DNA of 64,000 nt. Source: Ralstonia sp. 25mfcol4.1. GTDB taxonomy: Bacteria; Pseudomonadota; Gammaproteobacteria; Burkholderiales; Burkholderiaceae. The notes under the pieces were generated by a model that was not told where the DNA came from, did not search any database, and saw only the letters and a program-made list of their open reading frames with translations. The position numbers and the translations under genes are program-made. Positions 29,144 to 38,401 of this stretch are shown piece after piece. Each line of letters begins with the position of its first letter. Position 1 is the first letter of the stretch. Where the stretch lies: positions 124,001-188,000 of the forward strand of contig NZ_FNJO01000007.1 in NCBI RefSeq assembly GCF_900104095.1, written 5' to 3'.

Positions 29144-29658
29144 TCGCAGGTTTCCGATTGCTCGTCCCGCGAGAATCTCCTATTGATGCGGCTGCTCGTC
29201 CCGACAGCGGATTTGAGTGGCTCGATTTTCCATACAGACAGCAGCGCGTCGAATTCGTCCTCCACAGGCGACGCGCCACGCAGGTACGCTTCAGGCGGAC
29301 CGCCCAATACATGTATGGACAATGTATATCCCGATTTATGGACATGCTGGAGCATTCCTGTCGCCACCAGGACTTTTCGGGCTCTTCCGAAATCGTGGTT
29401 GGACAGCAGGTTTCGTGCAACGATTTCCTTGCGGGTGAGGCACTCTCCGCCTCTAAGCAAGGCATACAACGATTCTGCGCACTCGTAATCAGATTTGGTG
29501 GACCTCAAAACGTCTCCTTGGCAGGTTGACTGGTCGGTACGATGAGAATCGCGGGATCGGAAAAAACGCGCTTTGGTAGGACGAGCCGTCGGAGCGGTGT
29601 CGCGGGGGGAAAGGCTCATCGACGCCGGCGTCCTCGATTCGATGAATCGGGATAGCAC
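29125..29658 (-). CDS. Hypothetical protein with possible winged-helix region
   Basis: 177 aa from a GTG at 29658, with GGGAG 8 nt upstream. The first 50 residues are Ser/Arg-rich and look disordered. The segment around residues 55-120 (DYECAESLYALLRGGECLTR, then KEIVARNLLSNHDFGRARKV) has the alternation of a helix-turn-helix or winged helix, so a DNA-binding role is possible. After its stop the same frame reads straight into the H-NS-type RPKWLEGGEDAYR sequence, so the gene may have lost an H-NS C-terminal domain. No family recognised. Confidence 0.45.
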   Translation of the reverse strand: MLSRFIESRTPASMSLSPRDTAPTARPTKARFFRSRDSHRTDQSTCQGDVLRSTKSDYECAESLYALLRGGECLTRKEIVARNLLSNHDFGRARKVLVATGMLQHVHKSGYTLSIHVLGGPPEAYLRGASPVEDEFDALLSVWKIEPLKSAVGTSSRINRRFSRDEQSETCEPVSVA

Positions 29659-29737
29659 CGATCACACTCCCCATTTTTGAAAGACGTGCCGAAAAATGGG
29701 GAGTGTCGCCCGGCGGGTAACGGTGAAGACCCGCCCG

Positions 29738-30403
29738 TCAATTTACGGAGCCAACCTCCAGGGCGCTTCGCACACTCGCATTCCGACTTGTCGCAGGTGG
29801 AATGTACGTCATTCCCAACTTGTCGGCGCATCGCACAAGTTCCGCGAGCGAGTCGATCTCCAGTTTGTCCATGATGTGGGCGCGATGGACCTTCACGGTT
29901 TTCTCGACGATGCCGAGGAAGTTGGCGACCTCCTTGTTTCGGAGTCCGGTCGTGACCATGGCCATGACCTCTCGCTCGCGATTTGTCAGCCGCTGCATCT
30001 TTGCATCGAGGGCTGCCTTGATGCTCCGCTCCATACCGCGTTGCGCGGCCAGCTCCAGCGCACGGACCACCGCCGTGACCAGACGGTCCTCAGCCACGGG
30101 CTTCTCAAGAAGATCGATGGCGCCAGCCGTCATCGTCTCGACGGTTTGCTTCACATCTGCACAGCCTGTCAGCATGATGAAGGGCACATGCGACGGCAAT
30201 AGTTTCAGCAGTTCGTGACCGCTGATGCCAGGCAGAATCAGCTCCGCCACCACGCAGGTCGGGCCGCGGATGCCGTCAAGGGCAGCCCGACATTCTTCGG
30301 CCGAACCAAAAGTCCTTGATGAGAATCCCTTTGCAAGCAGCAGCCGCCCTAAAGCCTTGCGGATGCTTTCGTCGTTGTCCACAACAATTACAGTCCCGGT
30401 CAT
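29738..30403 (-). CDS. FixJ/NarL-type response regulator with Glu at the phospho-acceptor site
   Basis: 221 aa: receiver domain (residues 1-120) and LuxR-type HTH (about 135-200, with LTNREREVMAMVTTGLRNKE, then VEKTVKVHRAHIMDKL). The receiver keeps the acidic pocket (VVDNDES), Thr79 (MLTG) and Lys101 (EKPV). The residue aligned with FixJ Asp54 is Glu54 (CVVAELILPG), so it cannot be phosphorylated normally. Asp-to-Glu changes mimic phosphorylation in some regulators, so constitutive activity is possible. No cognate kinase lies next to it. GAGGG precedes the ATG. Confidence 0.9.
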   Translation of the reverse strand: MTGTVIVVDNDESIRKALGRLLLAKGFSSRTFGSAEECRAALDGIRGPTCVVAELILPGISGHELLKLLPSHVPFIMLTGCADVKQTVETMTAGAIDLLEKPVAEDRLVTAVVRALELAAQRGMERSIKAALDAKMQRLTNREREVMAMVTTGLRNKEVANFLGIVEKTVKVHRAHIMDKLEIDSLAELVRCADKLGMTYIPPATSRNASVRSALEVGSVN

Positions 30404-30814
30404 CGCGCGTACCCTCTTTAGAAAATGGGGTGACTCCTCGCCACATTACCGAGCGCCGCTTGCATCCACAACCGGTCTTCGGGTGGAGCGAAAAGTTTCA
30501 TACCGACTTGTGAAATGACTTTCGACGCGCTGACGCGGGGTGGGGGACGCGAGGCGGCGGCGTGGAGAAGTCCTCATTGTCTGCGGTCCGGGTCTCGATC
30601 ACAGGATTTCAGCCGGAACTGGACCACCCGTTCGCGGGTTGTCCGAACCGGACACCCGCGCTTCCTGTCCGGATGCCTATTCCGGAAGATTATTTCAACA
30701 AAACTAGATTCGATAGCATTGGATGCTAATGAGGTAGCGGCCAGAGCAGGATTTTAGAAGCAGTTTTTAGAGTGTTCGTCGTAGCATGGTCTTCCTATTC
30801 AAGGATGACTGGAA
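30404..30814. other. Intergenic region upstream of the desulfurase fusion
   Basis: About 410 bp between the divergent regulator and desulfurase genes. The part from 30690 is AT-rich and is the likely promoter area of the desulfurase gene. No gene or strong repeat seen. Confidence 0.4.
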
Positions 30815-32320
30815 ATGAGTGCGACCACCCTGCGGTACTTCGATTACGCTGCAACCACACCAGCGGACCCTCGCGTCATGGAGGCGATGTTCGGCTGTCT
30901 CGGGGCCGACGGCGTCTTCGGAAACCCTGCGTCGAATTCTCACGCCGCGGGCCTATCGGCGAAGGACCTCGTCGAGCAGGCTCGTGCGCAGGTTGCCGAT
31001 CTCATTGGCGCGGAGCCGTGCGAGATTGTGTGGACGTCCGGTGCAACGGAGTCGAACAACCTGGCTCTCAAGGGTTTCTTCGACTACGAACAGGGACGAC
31101 GCCATCTGATTACCAGCAAGCTGGAGCACAAGGCGATCCTGGATACGGCGGCGCATCTCGAGCGTCTTGATGTTTCGGTCACCTACCTTGCTCCCGATGC
31201 GTCGGGAGACATTTCGGTGGCCGCCGTGGAAGCGGCTTGCAGCCATCGTACGGGCCTCGTTTCGTTGATGATGGTGAATAACGAAATTGGCACCCTGACC
31301 AACATCGCCGAGATCTCGCGGGTCGTACATGCTGTGGGCGCGCTACTTCACGTGGACGCAGCACAGGCTGCGGGCAAGACGGAAATAGACGTCAAGGCGA
31401 TGGGGATCGATCTGTTGTCGATGTCGGCACATAAGCTCTATGGGCCAAAAGGCATCGGCGCACTCTATGTCAGCCGCGAGGTGGCGTCGCGCATTGCCTG
31501 TCAGATGCACGGCGGAGGGCACGAACAAGGACTACGATCTGGCACGCTTGCCACGCACCAGATTGTCGGCATGGGCACCGCGTGCGAACTGGCGCGCCTG
31601 CAAATGGCGTCCGACAATCAGCGTATCGCGCAACTGAGCGAGTGCCTGCTGAATGGTGTACGCGCATCGGGTGTCGTCACGCAGAACGTCGCCAACGCGA
31701 TCCGCATCCCACACACACTCAGTCTGACCGTGAATCTGCCGGACTTCCTCCCATTTATGCTGGCCGATCGCCTGGCGGTCTCCTCCACGTCGGCCTGCAA
31801 TTCGGCGGCTGGCAAAGTCTCTCACGTGCTGACATGCATCGGGCTGGATGAAGACGCTGCGCAACGCACGGTGCGGCTGAGCCTTGGACGGTTCACAACG
31901 GAGGCAGATGTGGACGTTGCGGTCGACTGCTTCCAGCAAGTCATTGCCCGGTGCCGGGAGTCGGGAGCGGGGGGACCGGAGATGCAGATCCGGCATCTTT
32001 CGGACGACGTCAGCGTTGCGGCGCAGCTGAGCGATGCCGACGTACGGGCCGCGCATGCACTGGGGTTCCGCTCCATCGTGTGCAACCGGCCCGATGAAGA
32101 GGCTGCCGGTCAGGCCCGGTTTGCAAATATCGCCGAGGTTGCGGGTTCGCTTGGCATGGCTGCGCACTACCTGCCGGTGAAATCGGACAGTGTCACCGCA
32201 GAGGATGCCGCAGCCTTCGGCTCGCTGGTGGCAGCACTGCCGAAGCCCGTGCTCGCGTACTGCCGTACGGGTACCCGCTCGGCGACGCTGTGGAATCTGG
32301 CGGGAACCAGGCTAGGCTGA
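30815..32320 (+). CDS. Cysteine desulfurase fused to a DUF442 (TIGR01244) phosphatase-like domain
   Basis: 501 aa. Residues 1-385 form a complete class V aminotransferase-fold cysteine desulfurase of the IscS/NifS type: His105 (LEHKA), PLP Lys207 (SMSAHKLYG) and catalytic Cys328 (SSTSACNSAAGK). Residues about 390-501 match the DUF442/TIGR01244 domain, with the dual-specificity-phosphatase-like loop CRTGTRS (Cys483 to Arg488). That domain is usually separate or fused to a persulfide dioxygenase (Blh) in sulfide-oxidation loci. Fusion to a desulfurase suggests handling of the enzyme-bound persulfide. No isc/suf genes are adjacent. Confidence 0.85.
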   Translation: MSATTLRYFDYAATTPADPRVMEAMFGCLGADGVFGNPASNSHAAGLSAKDLVEQARAQVADLIGAEPCEIVWTSGATESNNLALKGFFDYEQGRRHLITSKLEHKAILDTAAHLERLDVSVTYLAPDASGDISVAAVEAACSHRTGLVSLMMVNNEIGTLTNIAEISRVVHAVGALLHVDAAQAAGKTEIDVKAMGIDLLSMSAHKLYGPKGIGALYVSREVASRIACQMHGGGHEQGLRSGTLATHQIVGMGTACELARLQMASDNQRIAQLSECLLNGVRASGVVTQNVANAIRIPHTLSLTVNLPDFLPFMLADRLAVSSTSACNSAAGKVSHVLTCIGLDEDAAQRTVRLSLGRFTTEADVDVAVDCFQQVIARCRESGAGGPEMQIRHLSDDVSVAAQLSDADVRAAHALGFRSIVCNRPDEEAAGQARFANIAEVAGSLGMAAHYLPVKSDSVTAEDAAAFGSLVAALPKPVLAYCRTGTRSATLWNLAGTRLG

Positions 32321-32381
32321 CGGCGGGCTGACCGATCGTGAAACCGTCATTTGGGATGGTCTACAGGAATCAGCATTGCGC

Positions 32382-33266
32382 TCAGAAGCGGAACGCCACG
32401 CTAACCATGGGGCCCTTCAGCGTCAGCCTTTGAACCAGTTCGCCGCTGCCGAGCTGGTAGGTCAGGTAGCGATAGGTCAGTTGTATGTCGCCCCACCTGG
32501 CCGCATAGGCGGCGCCTCCCGACGCTTGAACCGTGTATCGGGAAGCGCCGGTGCCCACGTCGAGGTAGTACGGCAGATACCATCTGTCGCTGTTGCCGAG
32601 GCGGACTCGCCCGCGCACGCCAATGATCGCGTCGACGATGTTCTCGGTCTGCGACACGCTTCCCTGCGTGGCCAGCGTGGCGCCCTGTTGGGTGAACGTG
32701 GTGGATAGCGTCCAGTTGGCGCTGGCGCTGAGGTTGAGGTAACGAAGCCCGCCGAGCGGCTCGACGGTTCCCCATGGCGCGCGCACCGCCGTGTAGGCGG
32801 CGTAGAGCCCGAGCAGTCCGCCGCTAAGGCTGCTGCCTGTGTTGGTCGCCAGTTCCCGCGGAATGACTACCGAGCCGACGGTGTTGAGCGTAGTCTGGTG
32901 GTTGCTAAAGTCAAGGTAGGCCGCGTCGGCGATGACCGTCCAGTCCCCCTTGCTGGCTTCGGCCTGCATCATGAAGAGGAACTTCAGGTTCGAGAGATAG
33001 CTGTCCGGACCGGTGCCAAGGTCGAGCCTGCCGCCGCCGGTGGATGAGTTCCCGGAGAAGCTGAACGCCCCGCTCACGTTGGGCAGCCACAGGTACGGCG
33101 CGACCGCAAACCTCCAGCTATTTGCATCGGGCGACTCGGCATGTCCGGCACCGGCGGCGATAGCCAGGCAAAGCGCAATGCCGAGCCGCGTCCCGCCAAG
33201 CCTTGAGAAAGGCAGCTTGATATCGCCCCCATCGAAGCGACTACCTTCTTGCATCGCCTTCATCAT
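32382..33266 (-). CDS. Putative outer-membrane beta-barrel protein
   Basis: 294 aa with an N-terminal signal region (RLGIALCLAIAAGAGHAES), preceded by a long basic leader, and a barrel-type body of alternating aromatic/polar strands (SWRFAVAPYLWLPNVSGAFS). It ends in VSVAFRF, a terminal Phe typical of the BAM-dependent beta-signal. The length suggests about 12 strands. Function and ligand unknown. The ATG at 33266 has AAGG 6-10 nt upstream; the Met codons at 33263 and 33257 are alternatives. Confidence 0.75.
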   Translation of the reverse strand: MMKAMQEGSRFDGGDIKLPFSRLGGTRLGIALCLAIAAGAGHAESPDANSWRFAVAPYLWLPNVSGAFSFSGNSSTGGGRLDLGTGPDSYLSNLKFLFMMQAEASKGDWTVIADAAYLDFSNHQTTLNTVGSVVIPRELATNTGSSLSGGLLGLYAAYTAVRAPWGTVEPLGGLRYLNLSASANWTLSTTFTQQGATLATQGSVSQTENIVDAIIGVRGRVRLGNSDRWYLPYYLDVGTGASRYTVQASGGAAYAARWGDIQLTYRYLTYQLGSGELVQRLTLKGPMVSVAFRF

Positions 33267-33714
33267 TCACGCCTTCGCTCTGCCGTGCGGTTGTCGGTCA
33301 CGCCACGCTCCAGTTGCCAAGCTAGCCGGTCTTGATGGGACGCTCAATTGGCCCAAAGGGCTAACTAATGAAATTGCCGGGTGGCAGCAGGGCATTTTGT
33401 CCAACGGACGGATCCGGCAGGCCAGGACAGATTCGTACGCCATCCCGGGCAAGAACAGGAGCGCCCGTGTCGTGACACGAGCGAAAGTCGATGTGGGTGG
33501 CCGCGCGGCGCAAGGCCGTTTATCCGAATACGGTGGCATCTGGGTAGCGAGGCCGGTGTGCTGGTTTCAGTCGGCTGACGTCACTTGGCATCGGCCTGGA
33601 ACTGGATACCTAGTGCGCACGAGCGGCCGCTAGGCCTTCGGCAATAACGTGTCAGGCGTTTCGCCGGGGCTGGCCGCCAGCTTCCGAAAGGCGTTTCAGC
33701 GCGGCGCCCGGAGG
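33267..33714. other. Intergenic region, nothing recognised
   Basis: About 450 bp between two minus-strand genes. No gene, repeat or RNA that I can support; presumably holds the promoter of the outer-membrane protein gene and the 3' end of the Gly-zipper transcript. Confidence 0.35.
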
Positions 33715-33945
33715 CTACCACTGCTGCTGTTGCTTGCCTTTGATGTTGCCCGCCACGCCGCCGGCCACGGCGCCGATCGCCGCGCCTGTCCAGCCACTGC
33801 CGCCGGCAATGGCGGCGATGCCGGCACCGGCCGCGGCACCGAGGCCAGCGCCGGTGACGGTGCCTTGCTGCTGCGGGGTCATGTTCGTGCATCCCGCGGC
33901 GCTGACGACGATCAGGATCGCGCCAGCCAGATGGAGTCGTTTCAT
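33715..33945 (-). CDS. Glycine-zipper lipoprotein
   Basis: 76 aa. The signal peptide ends in a lipobox (VVSAAGC, Cys19), so it should be a lipoprotein. The rest is a glycine-zipper helix pair (TGAGLGAAAGAGIAAIAGGS and AAIGAVAGGVAGNI) typical of small envelope proteins that insert into or span membranes. It ends KGKQQQQW. GAGGTGACGCC precedes the ATG. It follows the next gene by 9 bp in one operon. Confidence 0.85.
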   Translation of the reverse strand: MKRLHLAGAILIVVSAAGCTNMTPQQQGTVTGAGLGAAAGAGIAAIAGGSGWTGAAIGAVAGGVAGNIKGKQQQQW

Positions 33946-33954
33946 GGCGTCACC

Positions 33955-34335
33955 TCACTTGCTGGTCTTCAGCCCAGGAACAACCATTTCGAACCAGATG
34001 GTTTCAATGACCGGCCGCTGCAATCGGTCGGGATGTGCCGCGTACCAGCGATCCAGCCCCTGGCTCACCGAATCGAGCGAATGGCTCTTGAGCCCTTGGG
34101 CAAAGCGCGGAAGAATGCTTTGCGCGTCGGGCGGCGGCTTGCCCTCGTGATAGGCGATATCCACCTGGACCATATTGGCGATGCCTACCAGGTAGGCCTT
34201 CTTGGTCTGCTCGGTGGAGGCTGTCCATTGCTTGCCGGTAACCAGTGGAATTTCGTCGCCACGGGCGCCGGTTGCCAATACCAGTGTCGCGAGTGCCCCA
34301 GCCGTCACTGCGAGCCGGCTTAGTCTATTTGCCAT
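33955..34335 (-). CDS. Exported protein of unknown function
   Basis: 126 aa starting MANRLSRLAVTAGALATLVL, with a signal peptide cleaved near ATGARG-DEIPL. The mature part has TGKQWTASTEQTKKAYLVGI and ANMVQVDIAYHEGKP, with no cysteines. The pattern recalls small periplasmic proteins found near HdeA-like and Gly-zipper genes in Burkholderiales, but I cannot name the family. GGAG precedes the ATG at 34335. It is the first gene of the pair with the Gly-zipper lipoprotein. Confidence 0.7.
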   Translation of the reverse strand: MANRLSRLAVTAGALATLVLATGARGDEIPLVTGKQWTASTEQTKKAYLVGIANMVQVDIAYHEGKPPPDAQSILPRFAQGLKSHSLDSVSQGLDRWYAAHPDRLQRPVIETIWFEMVVPGLKTSK

Positions 34336-34437
34336 TGCGGTCTCCATCAGTGTTGCCATTACTCCACGCAGCCCTGCGCTCGTTCATATTAGTCGCTATT
34401 CCGGCGTATAGGAGCCGGCTAAACCGCGCGCTGTCGC

Positions 34438-35619
34438 TCAGAACTTGTGGCGCAGTCCCAAGGCGATGCCCAGCATGGAGCTTTGCCCGTTGGCCAGGGC
34501 ATAGCTGTTGCCGAGCGACAGGCTGTTGGCATAGAAGATGGCGGCGGATTCCAGACCAAGGCCGGCATTTTTTGCATAGGCGGCACTGATATAGACATCG
34601 GTGCGTTTGGAGAATGCGTAGTTGGAAATGAAGGCGATCTGCCAGGGATTGGGCTGGCTGGCATTGCCGAACTGGTTCTTGACGTCGTCGTAGTTGTACT
34701 CAAGCATCAGGCCGATTGAGGGTGTCAGCTGATACGTCCCGCCGATCCAGTAAAAATTGTCGCGAAAGAATTCGGCACCTACCTGATTCTTGTTCTGGCC
34801 CCAGCGGTAGCCACCCATGATCTTGGCGGCACCGAATGCATAGCTGGCGCCTGCACCAGCCTTCTTGAACGTGCCGCTGCCCGCATTGGCCGGGTTTGCG
34901 GCGGGTGCGATGGTCGGATTGAACTGGTCATAGGTGACGACCAGACCCACCGGCCCTGCCGTATAGACCACCGACCCACCATAGGCGGTATCGCGCCGGA
35001 ACTGGCCCGGTACTTCGCCGTTGCCGCCAAGAATGAACGGTGCACCAACCGTCGGCGGCAGCGCCAGGCCGGTGCCGAAGGAAAAGTGGGCCAGTGCCGT
35101 GACGGGCCCGAAATTGCCGGTGTACTTGATGGTGTTGTCCTCGCGGAAATTGGCCCCGGCCAGCACCACCGCAGGCTCGTACTGCGTGGCATAGGCAGCC
35201 GGGACGAAGTTCGCCAGCGACTCGAACATCGACGTGTACTGGCGGCCGATCGACAACTGGCCATACTCGCTTTGCAGCCCCACGAACGCTTGCCGGCCAA
35301 ACAGGCGGCCACCTTGCTGCGAGGTGCCACTGTCCGCATTGAAGCCGCTTTCCAGAACGAAGACCGCCTTGAGGCCCATGCCCAGGGCCTCCGTTCCGCG
35401 TAGACCCCAGCGCGACCCGGATACACCGCCGGAGTCCATCCGCACCAGGCTGTGCGAGGGGCCAGGGTTGAAGCCATTTGCGGATGTGGGTACGGCGCCA
35501 AGGTGATTGACGTATTCAACGTTGACGTCGACAACGCCATAGAGCGTCACGTTCGATTGCGCGTGCGCCTGCCAGGCAAGAGCCTGCAACGCCACAAGTG
35601 CAAGAAGTCTCAGTCTCAT
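34438..35619 (-). CDS. Gram-negative porin (OmpC/Omp32-like)
   Basis: 393-aa outer-membrane porin. It has a signal peptide (MRLRLLALVALQALAWQAHA, then QSNVTLYGVVDVNVEYVNH), the typical first strand of Burkholderiales trimeric porins, GSRWGLRGTEALGMGLKAVF, and a C-terminal LGIALGLRHKF ending in Phe. It forms diffusion channels for small solutes. It faces the serine hydrolase gene divergently. Confidence 0.93.
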   Translation of the reverse strand: MRLRLLALVALQALAWQAHAQSNVTLYGVVDVNVEYVNHLGAVPTSANGFNPGPSHSLVRMDSGGVSGSRWGLRGTEALGMGLKAVFVLESGFNADSGTSQQGGRLFGRQAFVGLQSEYGQLSIGRQYTSMFESLANFVPAAYATQYEPAVVLAGANFREDNTIKYTGNFGPVTALAHFSFGTGLALPPTVGAPFILGGNGEVPGQFRRDTAYGGSVVYTAGPVGLVVTYDQFNPTIAPAANPANAGSGTFKKAGAGASYAFGAAKIMGGYRWGQNKNQVGAEFFRDNFYWIGGTYQLTPSIGLMLEYNYDDVKNQFGNASQPNPWQIAFISNYAFSKRTDVYISAAYAKNAGLGLESAAIFYANSLSLGNSYALANGQSSMLGIALGLRHKF

Positions 35620-35928
35620 GTCTGCCGCCTCCTCCTTGTTTTTATGGGTAGTTCATGGCTGCTGGCGTTTCGGTTTCACGCTCTTCGCTTGCATGGAATG
35701 CCACCCTGACGCTTCGATCTGTCTGCTGGCGCACGCACGTGTGGCGCGTCGGCGGTCGATTCCGACGCCGATGATTGATGAGGCAACGGCCCGGGCTTCC
35801 GGAAATCTATCGATCCATTCCAGTTCGGCATATCGAACCGGCATCCGGTCCCCCACTATGTCCACATGCATGGACAAGCATAGTCGCGCGCCGGCTGTCC
35901 CGTGCCTCTTGTTTCTTGTGGAGCATTC
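35620..35928. other. Divergent porin/hydrolase control region
   Basis: About 310 bp between divergent starts. It should hold both promoters. No repeat or operator is convincing by eye. Confidence 0.35.
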
Positions 35929-37332
35929 ATGAAACTCACTTTCCTTGCGCCGGCATTGCGGGCGATGCCCCGTGGGCCAGCAATGACACGCGCGGTCCCG
36001 GAGCCAGCGCTGAACGCAGCGCCGAAGCCAGCGCCGAACGTAGCGGCGGATGCCGACGACGGCGTCATGAAGGGTTTTCCGCCGCCCCCCGACAAGCAGG
36101 TGGTGCGCGGCGGTGGGCTGCGTCCGCCATTCATGCGATGGGCGTTGAGCCACACCCGGGAGTTGGCGCCTACGGTGGGGATCCGGCACGCTTCACGGCC
36201 CATGCCGCTGGTAGACGCACCAGGCCTGCCATTCGACGAGTTGCCGCTGATGGTGGCGGGCCGAAGCCTGGGTCTGGACGACTACCTGCGTGCGACGCAC
36301 ACGGACGGCTTCGTCGTGCTGCATCGCGGTAACGTGGTCTATGAGCGGTACTTCGGTGATTTCCATCGTCATCAACCGCATATCTGGGCGTCGATGACCA
36401 AGTCGGTGACCGGGCTGCTGGCAGCGATGCTGATCCATGAAGGCAAGCTCGACCCGCACGCGCCGCTGAGCCAGTACGTGCCGGAACTCAAAGGCAATCC
36501 GTTTGGCGACGCCACCGTGCGACGCAACCTGGACATGGAGGTACCCGTCGGCTATCCGCAGGCGTTGCCTCCCGACCTGGGCCTATTTGGGGCTGTCGGC
36601 ATCGTGCCGCGCAAGGACGATGCCCCCGACAATATCTACGACTTCCTGAAGATCGCGCATGCCACCGGCACCGCGGCCGAGGCGCCTGTCTGGTACTACC
36701 AGAATGGTTCGGCCGAGGCGATGGCCTGGGCGCTGCGCAGGATAACGGGCCAGCGATGGTCGCAACTGGTGACGGACCGGATCTGGTCAAGGCTGGCCGA
36801 TGACGACGCCTACGCCAGCGTGGACCGTCTGGGTACCGAGATGGCAAGCGGCGGCCTGAATTCGACGCTGCGCGACGCCGCACGCTTTGCGGAGGCGGTA
36901 CGCCGCGCGATGCAGGGCGACCTCTCGGGTCCGATTCCGCCAGCGGCGGCACGCATCGCGTTCGAGCCGGCAAGCAACCAGTCGCGTTTCGCCAGCGGCA
37001 ACCTTGTGTCGGGCCGCGATGGCTATGGCTATCGCAACTACTGGTTCCAGTGCAACGATGGCGATGGCAGCGTCGAGGCCAGCGGCCGGTTCGGGCAACG
37101 CATCTACATCAACCCGGACAAGGACCTCGTCGCGGTCAAGTTCTCGGCAAGCCCGGACGACGCCGCACGCCCCACGAGCGCGGCCGACATCAGGCGGTGT
37201 GAGGATGCTGCCCGGGCACTGGAGACGTCCGCTGCGTTGATCGCAGCCGCGCTGGCCATACATCGAAGCCTGGAACACGACGGCGGCCTTGCCCAAGCGG
37301 CGGGTATCGGTCAAGGGTCGCCAGCAACATGA
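35929..37332 (+). CDS. Serine hydrolase, beta-lactamase class C/esterase family
   Basis: 467-aa protein of the class C beta-lactamase-like serine hydrolases (esterases, 6-aminohexanoate-dimer hydrolase-like). The SxxK motif is SMTK (Ser155, Lys158), a tyrosine motif YQN lies in VWYYQNGSAEAM, and a C-terminal YRNYWFQCNDGDG region follows. Substrate unknown; true beta-lactamase activity is not implied. GGAG lies upstream of the ATG at 35929. The N-terminus (to about residue 60) is Pro/Ala-rich and poorly structured. Its stop overlaps the next gene (ATGA), so the two are co-translated. Confidence 0.82.
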   Translation: MKLTFLAPALRAMPRGPAMTRAVPEPALNAAPKPAPNVAADADDGVMKGFPPPPDKQVVRGGGLRPPFMRWALSHTRELAPTVGIRHASRPMPLVDAPGLPFDELPLMVAGRSLGLDDYLRATHTDGFVVLHRGNVVYERYFGDFHRHQPHIWASMTKSVTGLLAAMLIHEGKLDPHAPLSQYVPELKGNPFGDATVRRNLDMEVPVGYPQALPPDLGLFGAVGIVPRKDDAPDNIYDFLKIAHATGTAAEAPVWYYQNGSAEAMAWALRRITGQRWSQLVTDRIWSRLADDDAYASVDRLGTEMASGGLNSTLRDAARFAEAVRRAMQGDLSGPIPPAAARIAFEPASNQSRFASGNLVSGRDGYGYRNYWFQCNDGDGSVEASGRFGQRIYINPDKDLVAVKFSASPDDAARPTSAADIRRCEDAARALETSAALIAAALAIHRSLEHDGGLAQAAGIGQGSPAT

Positions 37333-38363
37333 AGCAAGACGGAAGGAGTTTGACGGTGGGAAATCATTGCGTGACAGACGACACGAACCTGACCCGGCGC
37401 CGCTTTCTCGCGCTGGCCGGCGGCACCATGGCGATGGCCATCGCCGGTCCTGCGCTGGGGGACAAATGGCCTTCCCGGCCGATCCGCTTCGTCACCGCAT
37501 CGGGTGCCGGCGACCCGGTGGATTTGCAGTTGCGCGAGTATCTGAAAGCCTTGTCACCTGCACTGGGCAACGTGCCGATGATCGTCGACAACAAGGTGGG
37601 CGCAGCCGGCCAGATCGCTGCGCAGTCGGTCTTGCTGGCGCCGCCGGAAGGGTATGACCTGCTGCTGGCCAGCGCGAGCTTCACCATTACGCAAAGCTAT
37701 TTCCGCAAGCTCCCATACCGGCCGATGGTGGATTTCACGCCGGTGGCCATGACGGGCGCCGCACCGGTCGGCCTGGCCATCCCGGCTTCTAATCCGAGCC
37801 GGACATTGCGCGAATGGGCGGCCTGGGCGCGTCGTCAGGGTGGTGCGCTGAACTACGCGTCGCTTGGCAACGGCACCGTTCCCCATCTGTACGGATTTCA
37901 GCTCACCAACGACGTTGGCTTCGATGCCACGCACATCCCGTACAAGGGGGCTGGCGCAGGGCTGATGGACCTGTTGCGCGGGCAGATTTCGTTCATGATG
38001 CTCGACATCGTGAACCTGCGTCCCCTGCTGGCGAAGCAGCAGGTCAGATTCCTGGCCGTGACCGGCAATGAACGATCCGCGTACCTGCCCGACGTGCCCA
38101 CGTTCAAGGAGCAGGGCTTCACCGGATACGACCGCACCGGCTGGACGGCCCTGATGGCGCGCCATGGCACGCCGCGAGACGTGGTGCAACGGCTCAACCA
38201 GTCCATGGACAGGACAAGCGCCACCGACGAATGGCGCCGCAAGCGCGCCGAAGTGTGGTCAAGCTGGCAGCCGATGGCACCGGACGAGATCGCGCGCCAG
38301 ATGCAGGGCGAGGCCGCGGCCTGGGGAGAGCTGGTCCGGCGCGTCGGTGTCTATGGCGATTGA
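37329..38363 (+). CDS. Bug/TctC family solute-binding protein with Tat signal
   Basis: 344 aa. The N-terminus carries a twin-arginine signal (LTRRRFLALAGGTMAMAIAG), then a Bug-type body: DKWPSRPIRFVTASGAGDPV, the motif HIPYKGAGAGLMDLLRGQIS and YDRTGWTALMARHG. Tat export is found in a minority of Bug proteins. It overlaps the hydrolase gene by four bases, suggesting that it binds the hydrolase's substrate or product. A LysR gene converges from the right. Confidence 0.9.
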   Translation: MKQDGRSLTVGNHCVTDDTNLTRRRFLALAGGTMAMAIAGPALGDKWPSRPIRFVTASGAGDPVDLQLREYLKALSPALGNVPMIVDNKVGAAGQIAAQSVLLAPPEGYDLLLASASFTITQSYFRKLPYRPMVDFTPVAMTGAAPVGLAIPASNPSRTLREWAAWARRQGGALNYASLGNGTVPHLYGFQLTNDVGFDATHIPYKGAGAGLMDLLRGQISFMMLDIVNLRPLLAKQQVRFLAVTGNERSAYLPDVPTFKEQGFTGYDRTGWTALMARHGTPRDVVQRLNQSMDRTSATDEWRRKRAEVWSSWQPMAPDEIARQMQGEAAAWGELVRRVGVYGD

Positions 38364-38401
38364 TTGCGGTGAATGATGAGGGGTGGATGGCGAAGGCGAC
38401 A

